Shown here: piece after piece, positions 29,902-39,804 of the stretch
Numbering within the stretch: position 1 is the first letter of the stretch
Layout of the letters: each line of letters begins with the position of its first letter
Program-made: the position numbers and the translations under genes
Assembly (NCBI RefSeq): GCF_002760665.1
Contig: NZ_PDOB01000001.1
Span: forward strand, 186,001-250,000
Length of the DNA stretch: 64,000 bases
Source: Massilia psychrophila
Lineage (GTDB): Bacteria; Pseudomonadota; Gammaproteobacteria; Burkholderiales; Burkholderiaceae_D
Direction of reading: 5' to 3'
The notes under the pieces: generated by a model
Told to the model about the DNA's origin: nothing
The model's database searches: none
Seen by the model: the letters and a program-made list of their open reading frames with translations, nothing else

Positions 29902-30630
29902 CTACCACGCCACTTTATCGAGTTGTTCGAACAGGTCGCGGAACACCACCTTGATGCGCTGCTTTTCCATCACGTTGAACTTGTCGCTGGCGCGCACCTC
30001 GTCGACCGTCATGCGGGCGATGTTCATCTTCTTGATATCGGCGCCGAAGGTGTCAACATTGCGCTGCGCGAGCACCACGCGCCCGCATACCCGTTCGGCG
30101 TTTTCAAGGTAGGTGTGCGACTCGGTAAACACTTTGCCGCTGGCCGATTGCAGCAGGCCGAAATGCTCGTTCTGCCACAGCACCAGCGGCACCCGGGTCG
30201 ATTTGGCGGTCGAGACGAAGCCCATCGCGGTGTCGTGCAAGGTGTCGCCACCGCCGACGATGGTGTGGATGTAGACCTTGCGCCCGGACTCCTGCAGCAG
30301 GTCGAAGCAGTCGTTCTCGAGCAGGTAGCCCATCAGGGGCGAAAACGTGTTGGCGCCATTGTCGACGACGCAGTTGCCGTCTTCCTCGAGCAGGTCGATC
30401 ATCAAGGCGTCGAAGCGTTTCGGGTCGATGTTGCGGGTGTCCGTCATCACCGGCACGTGCTGGACGCTCAACGCCTTGTAGCGCGAGAACGTGGCGTTTT
30501 CCTGGTCAGTATCGTAGCAGCGCAAAGGCTGCTCGTCTTTGACGGCGAGCCACTGGGCCAGGATGGTCGACACCAGCGTTTTGCCGATACCGCCTTTGCC
30601 CTGCAAGATGAAGTGAACCGTGTTGTGCAT
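29902..30630 (-). CDS. TraL-like P-loop ATPase (conjugation-type)
   Basis: A 242-residue cytoplasmic MinD/ParA-superfamily NTPase with the deviant Walker A motif QGKGGIGKTLVST near residue 10. Downstream CYDTDQENATFSRYKAL, FDALMIDLLEED, VVDNGANTF and LLENDCFDLL closely follow the layout of RP4 TraL (about 241 residues), including the C-terminal QRIKVVFRDLFEQLDKVA. TraL is encoded in IncP Tra1 regions, but its molecular role is poorly known. Here no traK, traI, traJ or other transfer gene is present, and the neighbours are housekeeping genes, so a non-conjugative role is likely. Confidence 0.75.
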   Translation of the reverse strand: MHNTVHFILQGKGGIGKTLVSTILAQWLAVKDEQPLRCYDTDQENATFSRYKALSVQHVPVMTDTRNIDPKRFDALMIDLLEEDGNCVVDNGANTFSPLMGYLLENDCFDLLQESGRKVYIHTIVGGGDTLHDTAMGFVSTAKSTRVPLVLWQNEHFGLLQSASGKVFTESHTYLENAERVCGRVVLAQRNVDTFGADIKKMNIARMTVDEVRASDKFNVMEKQRIKVVFRDLFEQLDKVAW

Positions 30631-30668
30631 CGAATGCTCCAGATGTTAATGTGATTGCGGGCGGCGCG

Positions 30669-31574
30669 TCAATGACAGCGGTCGCTGCCGCGGTCCGGCC
30701 CGGCCGCGCCGCCGCCCGCCACCGGCAGGAACTGCCAGGCGTAGCCATCGTCGCCGAGCACCAGCTTGAGTATCCCGTTGTGGTTGCTGTCGCGCGCTTC
30801 GCTGTTGGCCCGCGTACGCAGGAAGGGCGTCGGGAAGGCGCCGCCGGTGCCGACGACAAACTGGCGCATGCCGCGCTCGGCGTCGCGCCGGCCGCTAGCA
30901 TTTTGCGGCGCAAACCGCTCGTACAGGTGATCGTGGCGGGACAGGACGATCTCGGCGCCGGCCTCGTAGAGCACCTGCCACGCATCCTTCATGCGGGTGT
31001 CGTTGCCTTTCATTCCGGAACTATACAGCGGGTGGTGCCAGTAGGCGAGCGTGCAGCGCGCCGGGTGGCGCGCCAGTTCGCCGCGCAGCCACGCAATTTG
31101 CGCCGCGTGGGCGTTTGCTGCGAGGTTGCTGTTGAGCGAATAGAGCCGCCATGCGCCCAATTGCACGCTGTAGTAGCCCGGCCCGGCGGCGGCGCCGAAA
31201 TAGCCGAAGTAGCCGGCCGCGCCCGGCGTCGCGTATTCGTGGTTGCCCGGCGTCGGGTAGGTGCGGTCCTTGAACTTGCCCCAGGTCGGGCCGTAGCAGT
31301 TGGTGAATTCTGCCGGCGCGCCGACCGGATAGGTCAAGTCGCCCAGCGCCAGCACCGCGGCCCCCGGGTCAAGCGCCAGGCCGGCTTCGATCAGCGCCGC
31401 GGTGGCGGCGGCGCCCGACCAGGCCGCATCAAGGTGTACGCAACGCGCGATGTCGCCGGCGGCGTATACGGTAGTGGCGGCAGGGGCGGCCGCAATCGCT
31501 GGCGCCGGCAGGCCGGCGGCGAGCAGAAGCAGCGAGGGGAGGGCCAGCAGGGTAGGTGCGATCGGCGCGGGCAA
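30669..31574 (-). CDS. Secreted calcineurin-like metallophosphoesterase
   Basis: A 301-residue exported phosphoesterase. Signal peptide (about 1-29, ending AIAAAP), then the dinuclear metal motifs in order: AAGDIARC, LGDLTYP, PGNHEY, CTLAYWHHPLYSSG and a final block SRHDHLYERFAPQ. In most relatives the last motif is GHDHxYER; here Gly is Arg, though both histidines remain. The family includes purple acid phosphatase-like and alkaline phosphatase-like enzymes; substrate unknown. It starts 3 nt after the pncC stop on the same strand. Confidence 0.87.
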   Translation of the reverse strand: MPAPIAPTLLALPSLLLLAAGLPAPAIAAAPAATTVYAAGDIARCVHLDAAWSGAAATAALIEAGLALDPGAAVLALGDLTYPVGAPAEFTNCYGPTWGKFKDRTYPTPGNHEYATPGAAGYFGYFGAAAGPGYYSVQLGAWRLYSLNSNLAANAHAAQIAWLRGELARHPARCTLAYWHHPLYSSGMKGNDTRMKDAWQVLYEAGAEIVLSRHDHLYERFAPQNASGRRDAERGMRQFVVGTGGAFPTPFLRTRANSEARDSNHNGILKLVLGDDGYAWQFLPVAGGGAAGPDRGSDRCH

Positions 31575-31577
31575 GGC

Positions 31578-32084
31578 TTACTCGATGGTTTCAATAAAGA
31601 GCAGCAGGCCGGCAAGCGCGTACATGCTTGCCTGCGCGCGCACCGCGGCGCGGTCGCCGCCGAATACCAGTTGCTCGGTGCGGGTGGCGCCGGCGCGGCT
31701 CCAGGCGAAGCAGACAGTGCCGACCGGTTTGCCCGGCATCGCGCCGCCAGGCCCGGCGATGCCGGTAATCGACAGCGCGACGTGCGCCGCGCTATTGGCC
31801 AGCGCGCCTTGCGCCATCGCCGCCGCCACTTCCTCGCTGACGGCGCCGCATTGCACGATCAGCGCCGCCGGCACGCCGAGCAGTTCCGCCTTCGAGGCGT
31901 TCGAATAGGTGACGAAACCGCGCTCGAACCACGCGCTCGAACCAGCAATGCCGGTGACCGCCTGCGCCACGCCGCCGCCGGTGCACGATTCGGCGGTGCA
32001 CAGCAGCAGTGTCCTGGCATGCAGCGCCTGGCCGACGCGCGCCGCAATATCATCAATATTGTTATCAATCCTGTCGTTCGTCAC
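31578..32084 (-). CDS. pncC: CinA C-terminal domain protein, nicotinamide-nucleotide amidase PncC
   Basis: A 168-residue stand-alone CinA C-terminal domain enzyme that deamidates NMN to nicotinic acid mononucleotide in NAD recycling. Family blocks TLLLCTAESCTGGGVAQAVTGIAGSSAWFERGFVTYSNASKAELLGV-type sequence and SITGIAGPGG are clear, with the catalytic serine in AESCTGG. It lies between thiL (57 nt upstream) and the phosphoesterase gene (3 nt downstream) on the same strand, so it is probably cotranscribed with both. Confidence 0.93.
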   Translation of the reverse strand: MTNDRIDNNIDDIAARVGQALHARTLLLCTAESCTGGGVAQAVTGIAGSSAWFERGFVTYSNASKAELLGVPAALIVQCGAVSEEVAAAMAQGALANSAAHVALSITGIAGPGGAMPGKPVGTVCFAWSRAGATRTEQLVFGGDRAAVRAQASMYALAGLLLFIETIE

Positions 32085-32141
32085 GTCGTACTCCCTTCAG
32101 CCGATGCCAGCGACTTTACCATGCGCGCCAGTGTTCTAGAG

Positions 32142-33119
32142 TCAGGCGCTGGCGAAGTGGTCGAAGCCAGCCGCCGACAGCGCCAGCGGCCGGCCGTCGG
32201 CATCGACAAAGCGCAGGCCGGGCGCCTGCTCGATAACGCCGACACGGGTGACCAGGGTGGCGCAGCCGGCAGCGGCCTCCACGATAGCGGCGCGATGGCG
32301 CGGCGCGGCGGTAAAACACAATTCGTAGTCGTCGCCGCCGGCGGCGCTAAATTGGCGCCGCAGCGAACGGCTCTGCGAGGCCAGCGCGGGGCCGGCCGGC
32401 AGGGCGTCGGCGTCGAGCGTGGCGCCGACGTTCGAGGCGGCCAAAATGTGTCCCAGGTCGCCGGCCAGCCCGTCTGAAATATCCAGCGCGGCGTGGGCCA
32501 GGCCGCCACACGCCAGCGCGCGGCCAAGCGCCACGCGCGGCGCCGGCATGTGCATGCGCGGCGCGGCCTGCTCCAGGGTGGCGCGATGAAACACTAATTC
32601 GCCTTGCAGGCAGGCCAGCGCCAGCCTCGCGTCGCCCAGCGTGCCCGAGATCCAGACGTCGTCGCCGGCCAACGCGCGATCGCGCCGTAACGCCTGGCCG
32701 GGCGCCAGTTCGCCGAAGATGGTGATGCAGATGGTGAGCGGGCCGCGGGTCGTGTCGCCGCCGATCAGTTCGCAGTCGAATTGGTCGGCCAAATCGAACA
32801 GGCCGCGCGAAAAACCCGCCAGCCAGTCCCGGTCGGCCGCCGGCAGCGCCAGGGCAAGCGTAAAAGCGATGGGTTTTGCGCCCATTGCCGCCAAGTCGGA
32901 CAGGTTCACCGCGAGGCTCTTGTGGCCCAGCATGCAAGCGTCGGCGCCGGCAAAAAAATGGCGGCCTTCGACCAGCATGTCGGACGAAATCGCCATCTGC
33001 ATGCCGGGCGAGGGCGTCAGCAGCGCGCAGTCGTCGCCGATGCCAAGGGTCGCGCGGGGGGCGCCTGCGCGCGCGCCGCGTACAAAGTACTGCTTGATGA
33101 GGTCAAATTCTGAGAGCAT
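32142..33119 (-). CDS. thiL: Thiamine-monophosphate kinase
   Basis: Phosphorylates thiamine monophosphate to thiamine pyrophosphate, the last step of TPP synthesis. The 325-residue protein starts MLSEFDLIKQYF, the usual ThiL N-terminus, and contains LGIGDDCALLTPSPG, SSDMLVEGRHF, LAVNLSDLAAMGAKP, ELIGGDTTRGPL and ALDISDGLAGDLGHIL, with the acidic Mg-ATP ligands expected. The frame extends 28 codons upstream but without family features. The thiL-pncC pairing is common in Burkholderiales. No thiamine riboswitch was seen upstream. Confidence 0.96.
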   Translation of the reverse strand: MLSEFDLIKQYFVRGARAGAPRATLGIGDDCALLTPSPGMQMAISSDMLVEGRHFFAGADACMLGHKSLAVNLSDLAAMGAKPIAFTLALALPAADRDWLAGFSRGLFDLADQFDCELIGGDTTRGPLTICITIFGELAPGQALRRDRALAGDDVWISGTLGDARLALACLQGELVFHRATLEQAAPRMHMPAPRVALGRALACGGLAHAALDISDGLAGDLGHILAASNVGATLDADALPAGPALASQSRSLRRQFSAAGGDDYELCFTAAPRHRAAIVEAAAGCATLVTRVGVIEQAPGLRFVDADGRPLALSAAGFDHFASA

Positions 33120-33172
33120 GTGCAATTTTACATGCCCTCGAGCCCGACCCCGGCCGATGCGCGACTGCGTGC

Positions 33173-33667
33173 TCAGTTTTCGAGCAAGCTGCGCAGCATC
33201 CACGCATATTTTTCGTGCATTTGCATGCGCTGGGTGAGAAGGTCGCAGGTCGGCTGATCGTTCACTTTTTCAGCGGTCAAGAACAATGCCCTGGCAGTTC
33301 GCACGACGGTTGCCTGTCCTGCCACCAGGTCGCGAATCATCTCCGCTGCATTCGGGTTCCCAACGGTCGGCGGGATCGACGTCAGCGCGGCGAATTGCGC
33401 GTACGACCCGGGAGCGAGCTCGCCCAGCGCGCGGATGCGCTCGGCGATCAGGTCCACGGAAGTCCATTGTTCGTTGTACTGGGTCTCGAACATGAGGTGC
33501 AAGGTTTGAAACATCGGCCCCGTCACGTTCCAGTGGTAATGGTGGGTTTTCAGGTAGAGGGAGTAACTGTCCGCCAGCAGTTTGGACAGGCCTTCGACGA
33601 TCTGCTTGCGATCATCGTCTGCAATTCCCATATCGACCATTTTGTTTCCATTGTTCGGGCTGTTCAT
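33173..33667 (-). CDS. dps: Dps-family ferritin-like DNA-protection protein
   Basis: A 164-residue Dps/ferroxidase-like protein that stores iron and protects DNA by forming a dodecamer. The conserved helix [26 protein letters not shown] carries the intersubunit di-iron ligands (His and Glu), followed by [16 protein letters not shown] and the C-terminal [15 protein letters not shown]. The N-terminus lacks a long lysine-rich tail, so DNA binding by the tail is uncertain. It has its own 160-base upstream region and runs toward thiL. Confidence 0.94.
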   Translation of the reverse strand: MNSPNNGNKMVDMGIADDDRKQIVEGLSKLLADSYSLYLKTHHYHWNVTGPMFQTLHLMFETQYNEQWTSVDLIAERIRALGELAPGSYAQFAALTSIPPTVGNPNAAEMIRDLVAGQATVVRTARALFLTAEKVNDQPTCDLLTQRMQMHEKYAWMLRSLLEN

Positions 33668-33825
33668 CGTTTAATCCTCATTAGTCAATCAGCTTGTGGT
33701 TTGCTCGGGCCGACAAGGCTGCCCGAGCAACCGGCGCAGCCTTGTCTCATTTTGTCATGTCGCCCAATCGTATCAGGTTCTCGAAAATGGCAGGGAATCC
33801 TTGGCGGTTTTACCTGCCGGCTATT

Positions 33826-34120
33826 TTATTTGTGCAGCGACAGGCCGAAGCCGCGCATCACGCCTTCTTCGTCGATACAGCGCGAGAGCGTGCGCTCGCC
33901 GTCGGCCGCGCTGATCCATTTGCCACGGCTGCCCTGCGGCGGCGGCGCCAGCTTGCAACTGGGCGTCTCGACCAGTACCGCGTCGTCCTTCGGTTCGATC
34001 GGCGCCACCGCCAGAGACCATCGTCAGCGGGGTGGTCTTGTCGAGCTTGCGAAATTGGCGGGCGACACCGTAGGCGGCCATGCCGGAGCCGATGATTACA
34101 ACCGGAAGTGTCGCCGTCAT
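33826..34120 (-). pseudogene. Rubredoxin reductase with internal deletion and frameshift
   Basis: The N-terminal 39 residues (MTATLPVVIIGSGMAAYGVA, then RQFRKLDKTTPLTMVSGG) are the FAD-binding start of a rubredoxin-NAD(P) reductase. Immediately after, in another frame, comes a C-terminal part of the same family (IEPKDDAVLVETPSCKLAPP, then PPQGSRGKWISA, CIDEEGVMRGFGLSLH). The junction lies near 34007-34010. About 250-280 residues of the central FAD and NAD domains are gone and the far C-terminus is cut. The product cannot be active. It follows the intact rubredoxin gene by 2 nt, so it is the remnant of the partner reductase gene. Confidence 0.75.
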
Positions 34121-34122
34121 GA

Positions 34123-34287
34123 TTACAGATCCACCATCTCGACGTCGGCCTTGGCGACGCCGCAGTCCGGGCACGACCAGTCGGCCGGGATGTCGTCCCA
34201 CCGGGTGTCGGCGGCGATGCCTTCGGCCGGCATGCCGGCGCTTTCGTCATAGATGAAACCGCAAACGATGCATTGGTAAGTTTTCAT
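34123..34287 (-). CDS. Rubredoxin
   Basis: A complete 54-residue iron-sulfur-free [Fe(Cys)4] electron carrier: [15 protein letters not shown] ... [19 protein letters not shown], with both CxxC pairs and the conserved aromatic core. Rubredoxins pass electrons to alkane hydroxylases or oxidoreductases. The frame continues without a stop into a Tn3 transposase scrap directly upstream (to 34416), so the ancestral promoter region has been replaced. Its partner reductase next door is a pseudogene. Whether it is still expressed is open. Confidence 0.9.
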   Translation of the reverse strand: MKTYQCIVCGFIYDESAGMPAEGIAADTRWDDIPADWSCPDCGVAKADVEMVDL

Positions 34288-34290
34288 GGT

Positions 34291-34416
34291 GAACAGCGTG
34301 CGTTCAATGCGGCCCAACTCGCGCAGCGCGAGCGATGCGGTCACGGTGCCATGCTTGATCGACGACGCCAGGCGCAGGATATCGTCCCAATGCGCGCGCA
34401 CATGCTTGAGGTTCAG
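34291..34416 (-). mobile_element. Tn3-family transposase remnant
   Basis: Reads [20 protein letters not shown] then [22 protein letters not shown]. These are two conserved pieces near the C-terminus of Tn3-family TnpA: HVRxxWDEILRLAxSIxxGTVTASLMLRKLGSYPRQN and [16 protein letters not shown]. About 16 codons between SL and ALRELG are deleted in frame. The piece abuts the rubredoxin ATG on one side and the SulP fragment at 34413-34416 on the other. No terminal inverted repeats were recognised. Confidence 0.75.
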
Positions 34417-34892
34417 CTATCGCCCTGACGCCGGAGCCGATCCTCGCCGCGATCGTTATCCATGCGGTCAGCCACACCCTTCACCCTGCTGTTTTTCGGC
34501 CCTCTTTTTTGCTGCACAGGGACAGGCTGATTAGTGTCGCTGCGGTCTTCGCAGTGTTGCTCTTCGGCGTACTGGACGGCTTGCTGGGAGCGATTGCAGT
34601 CAGCCTGATCATGCTCTTACGGCGTTTGTCAGAGTCATCCGTCACCATCCTTGGTCGGCTCGGCGACAGTCATGATTTCGTCAGCGAGGCGGCCCATCCG
34701 CAAGCGCAGCCGGTCAGCGGTATCCTGATCCTACGTCCCGATTCCGGCCTTTTTTTGCCAATGCCGACCGAATTTTGGCGCAAGCACAGCTTCACGTTAC
34801 CGCCGCGCCGGGCAGCCATCCCGGATTTGACGGACGCTGCTTTCGGTGACCTGAGTGTGGATGATGCTGTGCGTTTGGCCCGACAAACATGA
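34416..34892 (+). pseudogene. SulP-family anion transporter, C-terminal fragment
   Basis: Starts abruptly at the Tn3 junction and reads [20 protein letters not shown], then HPAVFRPSFLLHRDRLISVA, VLLFGVLDGLLGAIAVSL and LLRRLSESSV. This is the last membrane helices and the beginning of the STAS domain of a SulP sulfate/bicarbonate-type transporter. The first roughly 350 residues are missing. In the T-rich run near 34750 the frame shifts: the alternative frame continues with the expected LFFANADRILAQAQ. It is therefore a doubly broken remnant. Confidence 0.7.
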
Positions 34893-35257
34893 TTTGGGTT
34901 CCGTCGTGTTGGTTAGACCGCCGGCCCGCCGATCATGCAGACAGCGACGCCCGCATATCGGGCGTAGTTCAAAAAGGGCGAGTTTGGCAGTATCGCCCAA
35001 CCACAACAATCCGCACGTCGCGTGTTGCCCGAAGATTCAATTAATAAATGCAATCGATGCATGAAAAACGATAGCGCAATTTAATCGATTAATAAAATCA
35101 ATTATTTCTATATAATCGATAGTTTTTCGTGTTTTAGTGTGCTTGAATTTCCAATAATAGGGGGCTGGGCGGGCTTCGTGAAAATACGTAGCTTATTGAA
35201 AGAATCAGTCTGATAAAATCGACAGTTCCCGACAGTAAAACAGGAAGGCTGCACAGC
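34893..35257. promoter_or_regulatory. Spacer and AT-rich maeB promoter region
   Basis: 365 bases without a gene. The last 200 are strikingly AT-rich for this genome and contain several ATCGAT-type strings; a TATAAT hexamer lies at 35111-35116, about 140 bases before the maeB ATG, without a clear -35. Another AT-rich stretch (ATAAAATC, 35212-35219) lies nearer the gene. Candidate promoter elements only; no terminator recognised. Confidence 0.4.
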
Positions 35258-37570
35258 ATGGACTCATCATCTGAGAAAAAAGAAGAACTGCGTCAACAAC
35301 TTCGCGTTGCAGCGCTCGAATACCACCAGTTTCCCCGCCCTGGCAAGATCAGCATTGCACCAACCAAACAGGTGTTGAACCAGCGCGACCTAGCCCTGGC
35401 GTACACGCCGGGCGTGGCCGCTCCTTGCGAAGAAATCTTGGCCGACCCGGCCAACTCCTATAAATATACCGCGCGCGGCAACCTGGTTGCCGTGATCACC
35501 AACGGCACCGCCGTGCTCGGTCTGGGCAATATCGGCCCGCTGGCGGCCAAGCCGGTAATGGAAGGCAAGGGCGTACTGTTCAAAAAATTTGCCGGCATCG
35601 ACGTCTTCGACATCGAGATCAACGAGTCCGATCCGGACAAGCTGGTCGACATCATTGCCTCGCTCGAGCCTACTTTTGGGGGCATCAACCTCGAGGACAT
35701 CAAAGCGCCGGAATGCTTCTACATCGAACGCCAGCTGCGCAAGCGCATGAAAATTCCGGTTTTCCATGACGACCAGCACGGCACCGCGATCATTGTCGGC
35801 GCGGCGATTATCAACGGCGTCAAGGTGTGCGGCAAGCAGCTCAAAAGTTGCAAGATGGTGGTGTCGGGCGCCGGCGCGGCTGCGCTGGCCTGCCTCGAGC
35901 TGCTGGTCGACCTTGGCTTTCCGATCGAGAACATCACCGTCACCGACCTGGCCGGCGTGGTCTACAAGGGCCGTGTCGAACTGATGGACGAGGACAAGGC
36001 GCGCTTTGCCCAGGAGACAGTGCACCGCACCCTGGCCGACGTCATTCCCGGCGCCGACATCTTCCTCGGCCTGTCGGCCGGCGGCGTGCTGAAACCGGCG
36101 ATGGTGGCAGCGATGGCGGCCAGGCCGCTGATCCTTGCGCTGGCCAACCCGACCCCGGAAATCTTGCCGGAAGAAGTCTTGCTGGTGCGCAGCGACGCCG
36201 TTATGGCAACCGGCCGTTCGGACTATCCGAACCAGGTCAACAACGTGCTGTGCTTTCCGTATATTTTCCGCGGCGCCCTCGATTGCGGCGCCACCACCAT
36301 CACGCGCGACATGGAAATTGCGGTGGTGCACGCCATCGCCGACCTGGCCCACGCCGAACAGTCCGACATCGTCGCCACCACCTACGGCATCAAGAACCTG
36401 TCGTTCGGCCCGGAATACCTGATCCCGATGCCGTTCGACCCGCGTTTGCTGACGCACATCGCGCCGGCAGTGGCGCGCGCGGCCGAGATTTCCGGCGTGG
36501 CGACGCGGCCGATCGCCGATCTGCACGCCTATGCCCAGAGCCTGCAGCAGTTCGTCTACCGCAGCGGCACCTTCATGAAGCCGCTGTTCCAGGTGGCCAA
36601 GAACACGCCGCCGGCAATGAAGCGCATCGTCTACGCCGAAGGTGAAGAAGAGCGCGTGCTGCGCGCGGTGCAGGTCGTCATCGACGAAAACCTGGCGCGC
36701 CCGATTTTGGTCGGCCGCCCGGCAGTGCTCGCGCAGCGCATCGAGAAATTCGGCCTGCGCCTGAAGATCGGCGAGCACTTCGATGTCATCAATCCGGACT
36801 TCGACGAGCGCTACCGCGACTACTGGCAGACGTATTACGAGATGGGCAGCCGCAAGGGCGTTACGCAAGACTGGGCGAAGCTGGAAATGCGGCGCCGCCA
36901 CAGCCTGATCGGGGCGATGATGATCCACAAGGGCGATGCCGACGGCATGATCTGCGGCACCTTCGGCACCACCTGGCTGCACCTGCACTATATCGACCAG
37001 GTGCTGGGCAAGCGCGCCGGCGCGAACGTGTATGCGGCAATGAACATCCTGATCCTGCCGGATCGCCAGCTGGCGATGGTCGACACCCACGTCAACGACA
37101 ACCCGAACGCCGAGCAGTTGGCCGAGATCACCATCATGGCGGCCGAGGAAATGACCCGCTTCGGCATCCTGCCGCGCGCGGCGCTGCTGTCGCATTCGAA
37201 TTTCGGCTCGGCCAACACTGAATCGGCCAAGAAAATGCGCGCGGCGCTGGCACTAATCCAGCAAAAGGCGCCCAACCTCGAGGTCGACGGCGAGATGCAC
37301 GGCGACGCCGCGCTCGACTCGAAGCTGCGCGCCCAGACGATGCCGAACTCGACGCTCAAGGGTGACGCCAACCTGCTGGTAATGCCCGACATCGATTCGG
37401 CCAACATCGCTTACAACCTGCTGAAAACGGCAGCCGGCAGCGGTGTGGCCATCGGCCCCATCCTGCTCGGCTGCGCCAAGCCGGTGCATATCCTGACGCC
37501 ATCGGCCACCGTGCGCCGTATCGTCAACATGACTGCGCTGTGCGTGGTCGACGCTGTCTCCCAGCGGTAA
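35258..37570 (+). CDS. maeB: NADP-dependent malic enzyme, MaeB type
   Basis: Large malic enzyme of 770 residues that decarboxylates malate to pyruvate with NADP+. The N-terminal malic enzyme part (about 1-430) shows [49 protein letters not shown] and [21 protein letters not shown]. The C-terminal part (about 440-770) is a phosphotransacetylase-like regulatory domain ([38 protein letters not shown]). This fusion is the MaeB hallmark; the second domain lacks enzyme activity in studied cases and mediates acetyl-CoA response. Single gene with a hairpin after its stop. Confidence 0.97.
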   Translation: MDSSSEKKEELRQQLRVAALEYHQFPRPGKISIAPTKQVLNQRDLALAYTPGVAAPCEEILADPANSYKYTARGNLVAVITNGTAVLGLGNIGPLAAKPVMEGKGVLFKKFAGIDVFDIEINESDPDKLVDIIASLEPTFGGINLEDIKAPECFYIERQLRKRMKIPVFHDDQHGTAIIVGAAIINGVKVCGKQLKSCKMVVSGAGAAALACLELLVDLGFPIENITVTDLAGVVYKGRVELMDEDKARFAQETVHRTLADVIPGADIFLGLSAGGVLKPAMVAAMAARPLILALANPTPEILPEEVLLVRSDAVMATGRSDYPNQVNNVLCFPYIFRGALDCGATTITRDMEIAVVHAIADLAHAEQSDIVATTYGIKNLSFGPEYLIPMPFDPRLLTHIAPAVARAAEISGVATRPIADLHAYAQSLQQFVYRSGTFMKPLFQVAKNTPPAMKRIVYAEGEEERVLRAVQVVIDENLARPILVGRPAVLAQRIEKFGLRLKIGEHFDVINPDFDERYRDYWQTYYEMGSRKGVTQDWAKLEMRRRHSLIGAMMIHKGDADGMICGTFGTTWLHLHYIDQVLGKRAGANVYAAMNILILPDRQLAMVDTHVNDNPNAEQLAEITIMAAEEMTRFGILPRAALLSHSNFGSANTESAKKMRAALALIQQKAPNLEVDGEMHGDAALDSKLRAQTMPNSTLKGDANLLVMPDIDSANIAYNLLKTAAGSGVAIGPILLGCAKPVHILTPSATVRRIVNMTALCVVDAVSQR

Positions 37571-37577
37571 TTCTGCC

Positions 37578-37609
37578 ACTTCGGCCGGACAGTGAAACCT
37601 GGCCGAAGT
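37578..37609 (+). terminator. Hairpin after maeB
   Basis: Stem ACTTCGGCC (37578-37586) pairs perfectly with GGCCGAAGT (37601-37609), with a 14-base loop and a pyrimidine-rich tail (TCCTCC). Probable transcription terminator, though without a long T run. Confidence 0.5.
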
Positions 37610-37681
37610 TCCTCCTATATTGCGTAACAATTGGTAAGCGCGCGCCGTGCGGTACGGCTTTGACGCGATAATAATTACCTT

Positions 37682-37703
37682 ATTGTATATATTGTATATA
37701 TTG
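37682..37703. promoter_or_regulatory. AT-rich repeated element upstream of gmd
   Basis: Two adjacent ATTGTATAT units followed by ATTG, about 110 bases before the gmd ATG. It is probably part of the promoter region of the rhamnose operon; no -35/-10 pair was fixed. Confidence 0.35.
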
Positions 37704-37736
37704 CACTTATTTCTCAATCGCAATATTCACTGATAG

Positions 37737-38855
<1,119 letters not shown>

Positions 38856-38856
38856 T

Positions 38857-39804
38857 ATGAGCGCGCCTGGTATCGTTTCCGGTGTGGCGCCTGTCGGACA
38901 GGCCGAAGGTCAGGGCAAGCGTGCCCTCATCACCGGCCTGCGCGGCTTCACCGGCTATTACATGGCGCGCGAACTGGCCGCGGCCGGCTACCGCGTGTTC
39001 GGCACCGTGCTGCCGGGCGAGGCGCGCGGACCGGACATCTTCGAAGTCGACCTGTGCGAACGCGCCGCCGTGGCCACCGCCATCGAACAGGTGCAGCCTG
39101 ACGTCGTCGTGCACCTGGCCGGCATTGCCTTTGTCGCCCACGCCGACGCTGCGCTGATGTACCGCGTCAACGTCGTCGGCACCCGCAACCTGCTCGAAGC
39201 GCTGGCCGGCGCGTCGCGCAAGGCGTCGGCGGTGCTGCTGGCGTCGTCGGCGAACATCTACGGCAACGCCGACGTCGCGTGCATCGACGAGAGCGTCGTG
39301 CCGGCGCCGGCCAATGACTATGCGGTGTCGAAGCTGGCGATGGAATACATGGCGCGGTTGTGGATGGATAGACTGCCGGTCATCCTCGCGCGGCCCTTCA
39401 ATTACAGCGGCCGCGGCCAGGCCGAAAATTTTCTCATCGCAAAAATCGTTTCCCATTTCCGCCGCGGTGCACGCAAGATCGAACTGGGCAACCTGGCCAT
39501 CGCGCGCGATTTTTCCGATGTCCGGGTGGTCGCCAGCACCTACCGCCGGCTGCTGGCGGCCGGTCCTGCCGCCGCCGGCGAAGCCTTCAACATCTGCTCG
39601 GGCCAGTCGCACGCGATCGCCGATGTGATCGGCATGGCCGAGCACATCGCCGGCTACCATATCGATGTGTCCGTCAACCCGGCCTTTGTGCGCGCCAACG
39701 ATGTGTTGACACTGGCCGGCAACAACGACAAGCTGGCGCGGGCCATCGGCCCGCTTGAACCGATCCCGCTGGCCGACACACTGCGTTGGATGTTCGAGGC
39801 GTGA
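38857..39804 (+). CDS. rmd: GDP-4-dehydro-6-deoxy-D-mannose reductase (Rmd-like)
   Basis: Extended short-chain dehydrogenase of 315 residues. After a short leader comes RALITGLRGFTGYYMARELAAAGY, then VVHLAGIAFVAHAD, LASSANIYGNAD, the catalytic YAVSKLAMEYMARLW and ILARPFNYSGRGQAENFLIAKI. This is the Rmd/GDP-6-deoxy-D-lyxo-4-hexulose reductase pattern that completes GDP-D-rhamnose synthesis after Gmd; GDP-talose or fucose-type reductases are less likely alternatives. Its stop overlaps the next start as GTGA. Confidence 0.88.
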   Translation: MSAPGIVSGVAPVGQAEGQGKRALITGLRGFTGYYMARELAAAGYRVFGTVLPGEARGPDIFEVDLCERAAVATAIEQVQPDVVVHLAGIAFVAHADAALMYRVNVVGTRNLLEALAGASRKASAVLLASSANIYGNADVACIDESVVPAPANDYAVSKLAMEYMARLWMDRLPVILARPFNYSGRGQAENFLIAKIVSHFRRGARKIELGNLAIARDFSDVRVVASTYRRLLAAGPAAAGEAFNICSGQSHAIADVIGMAEHIAGYHIDVSVNPAFVRANDVLTLAGNNDKLARAIGPLEPIPLADTLRWMFEA

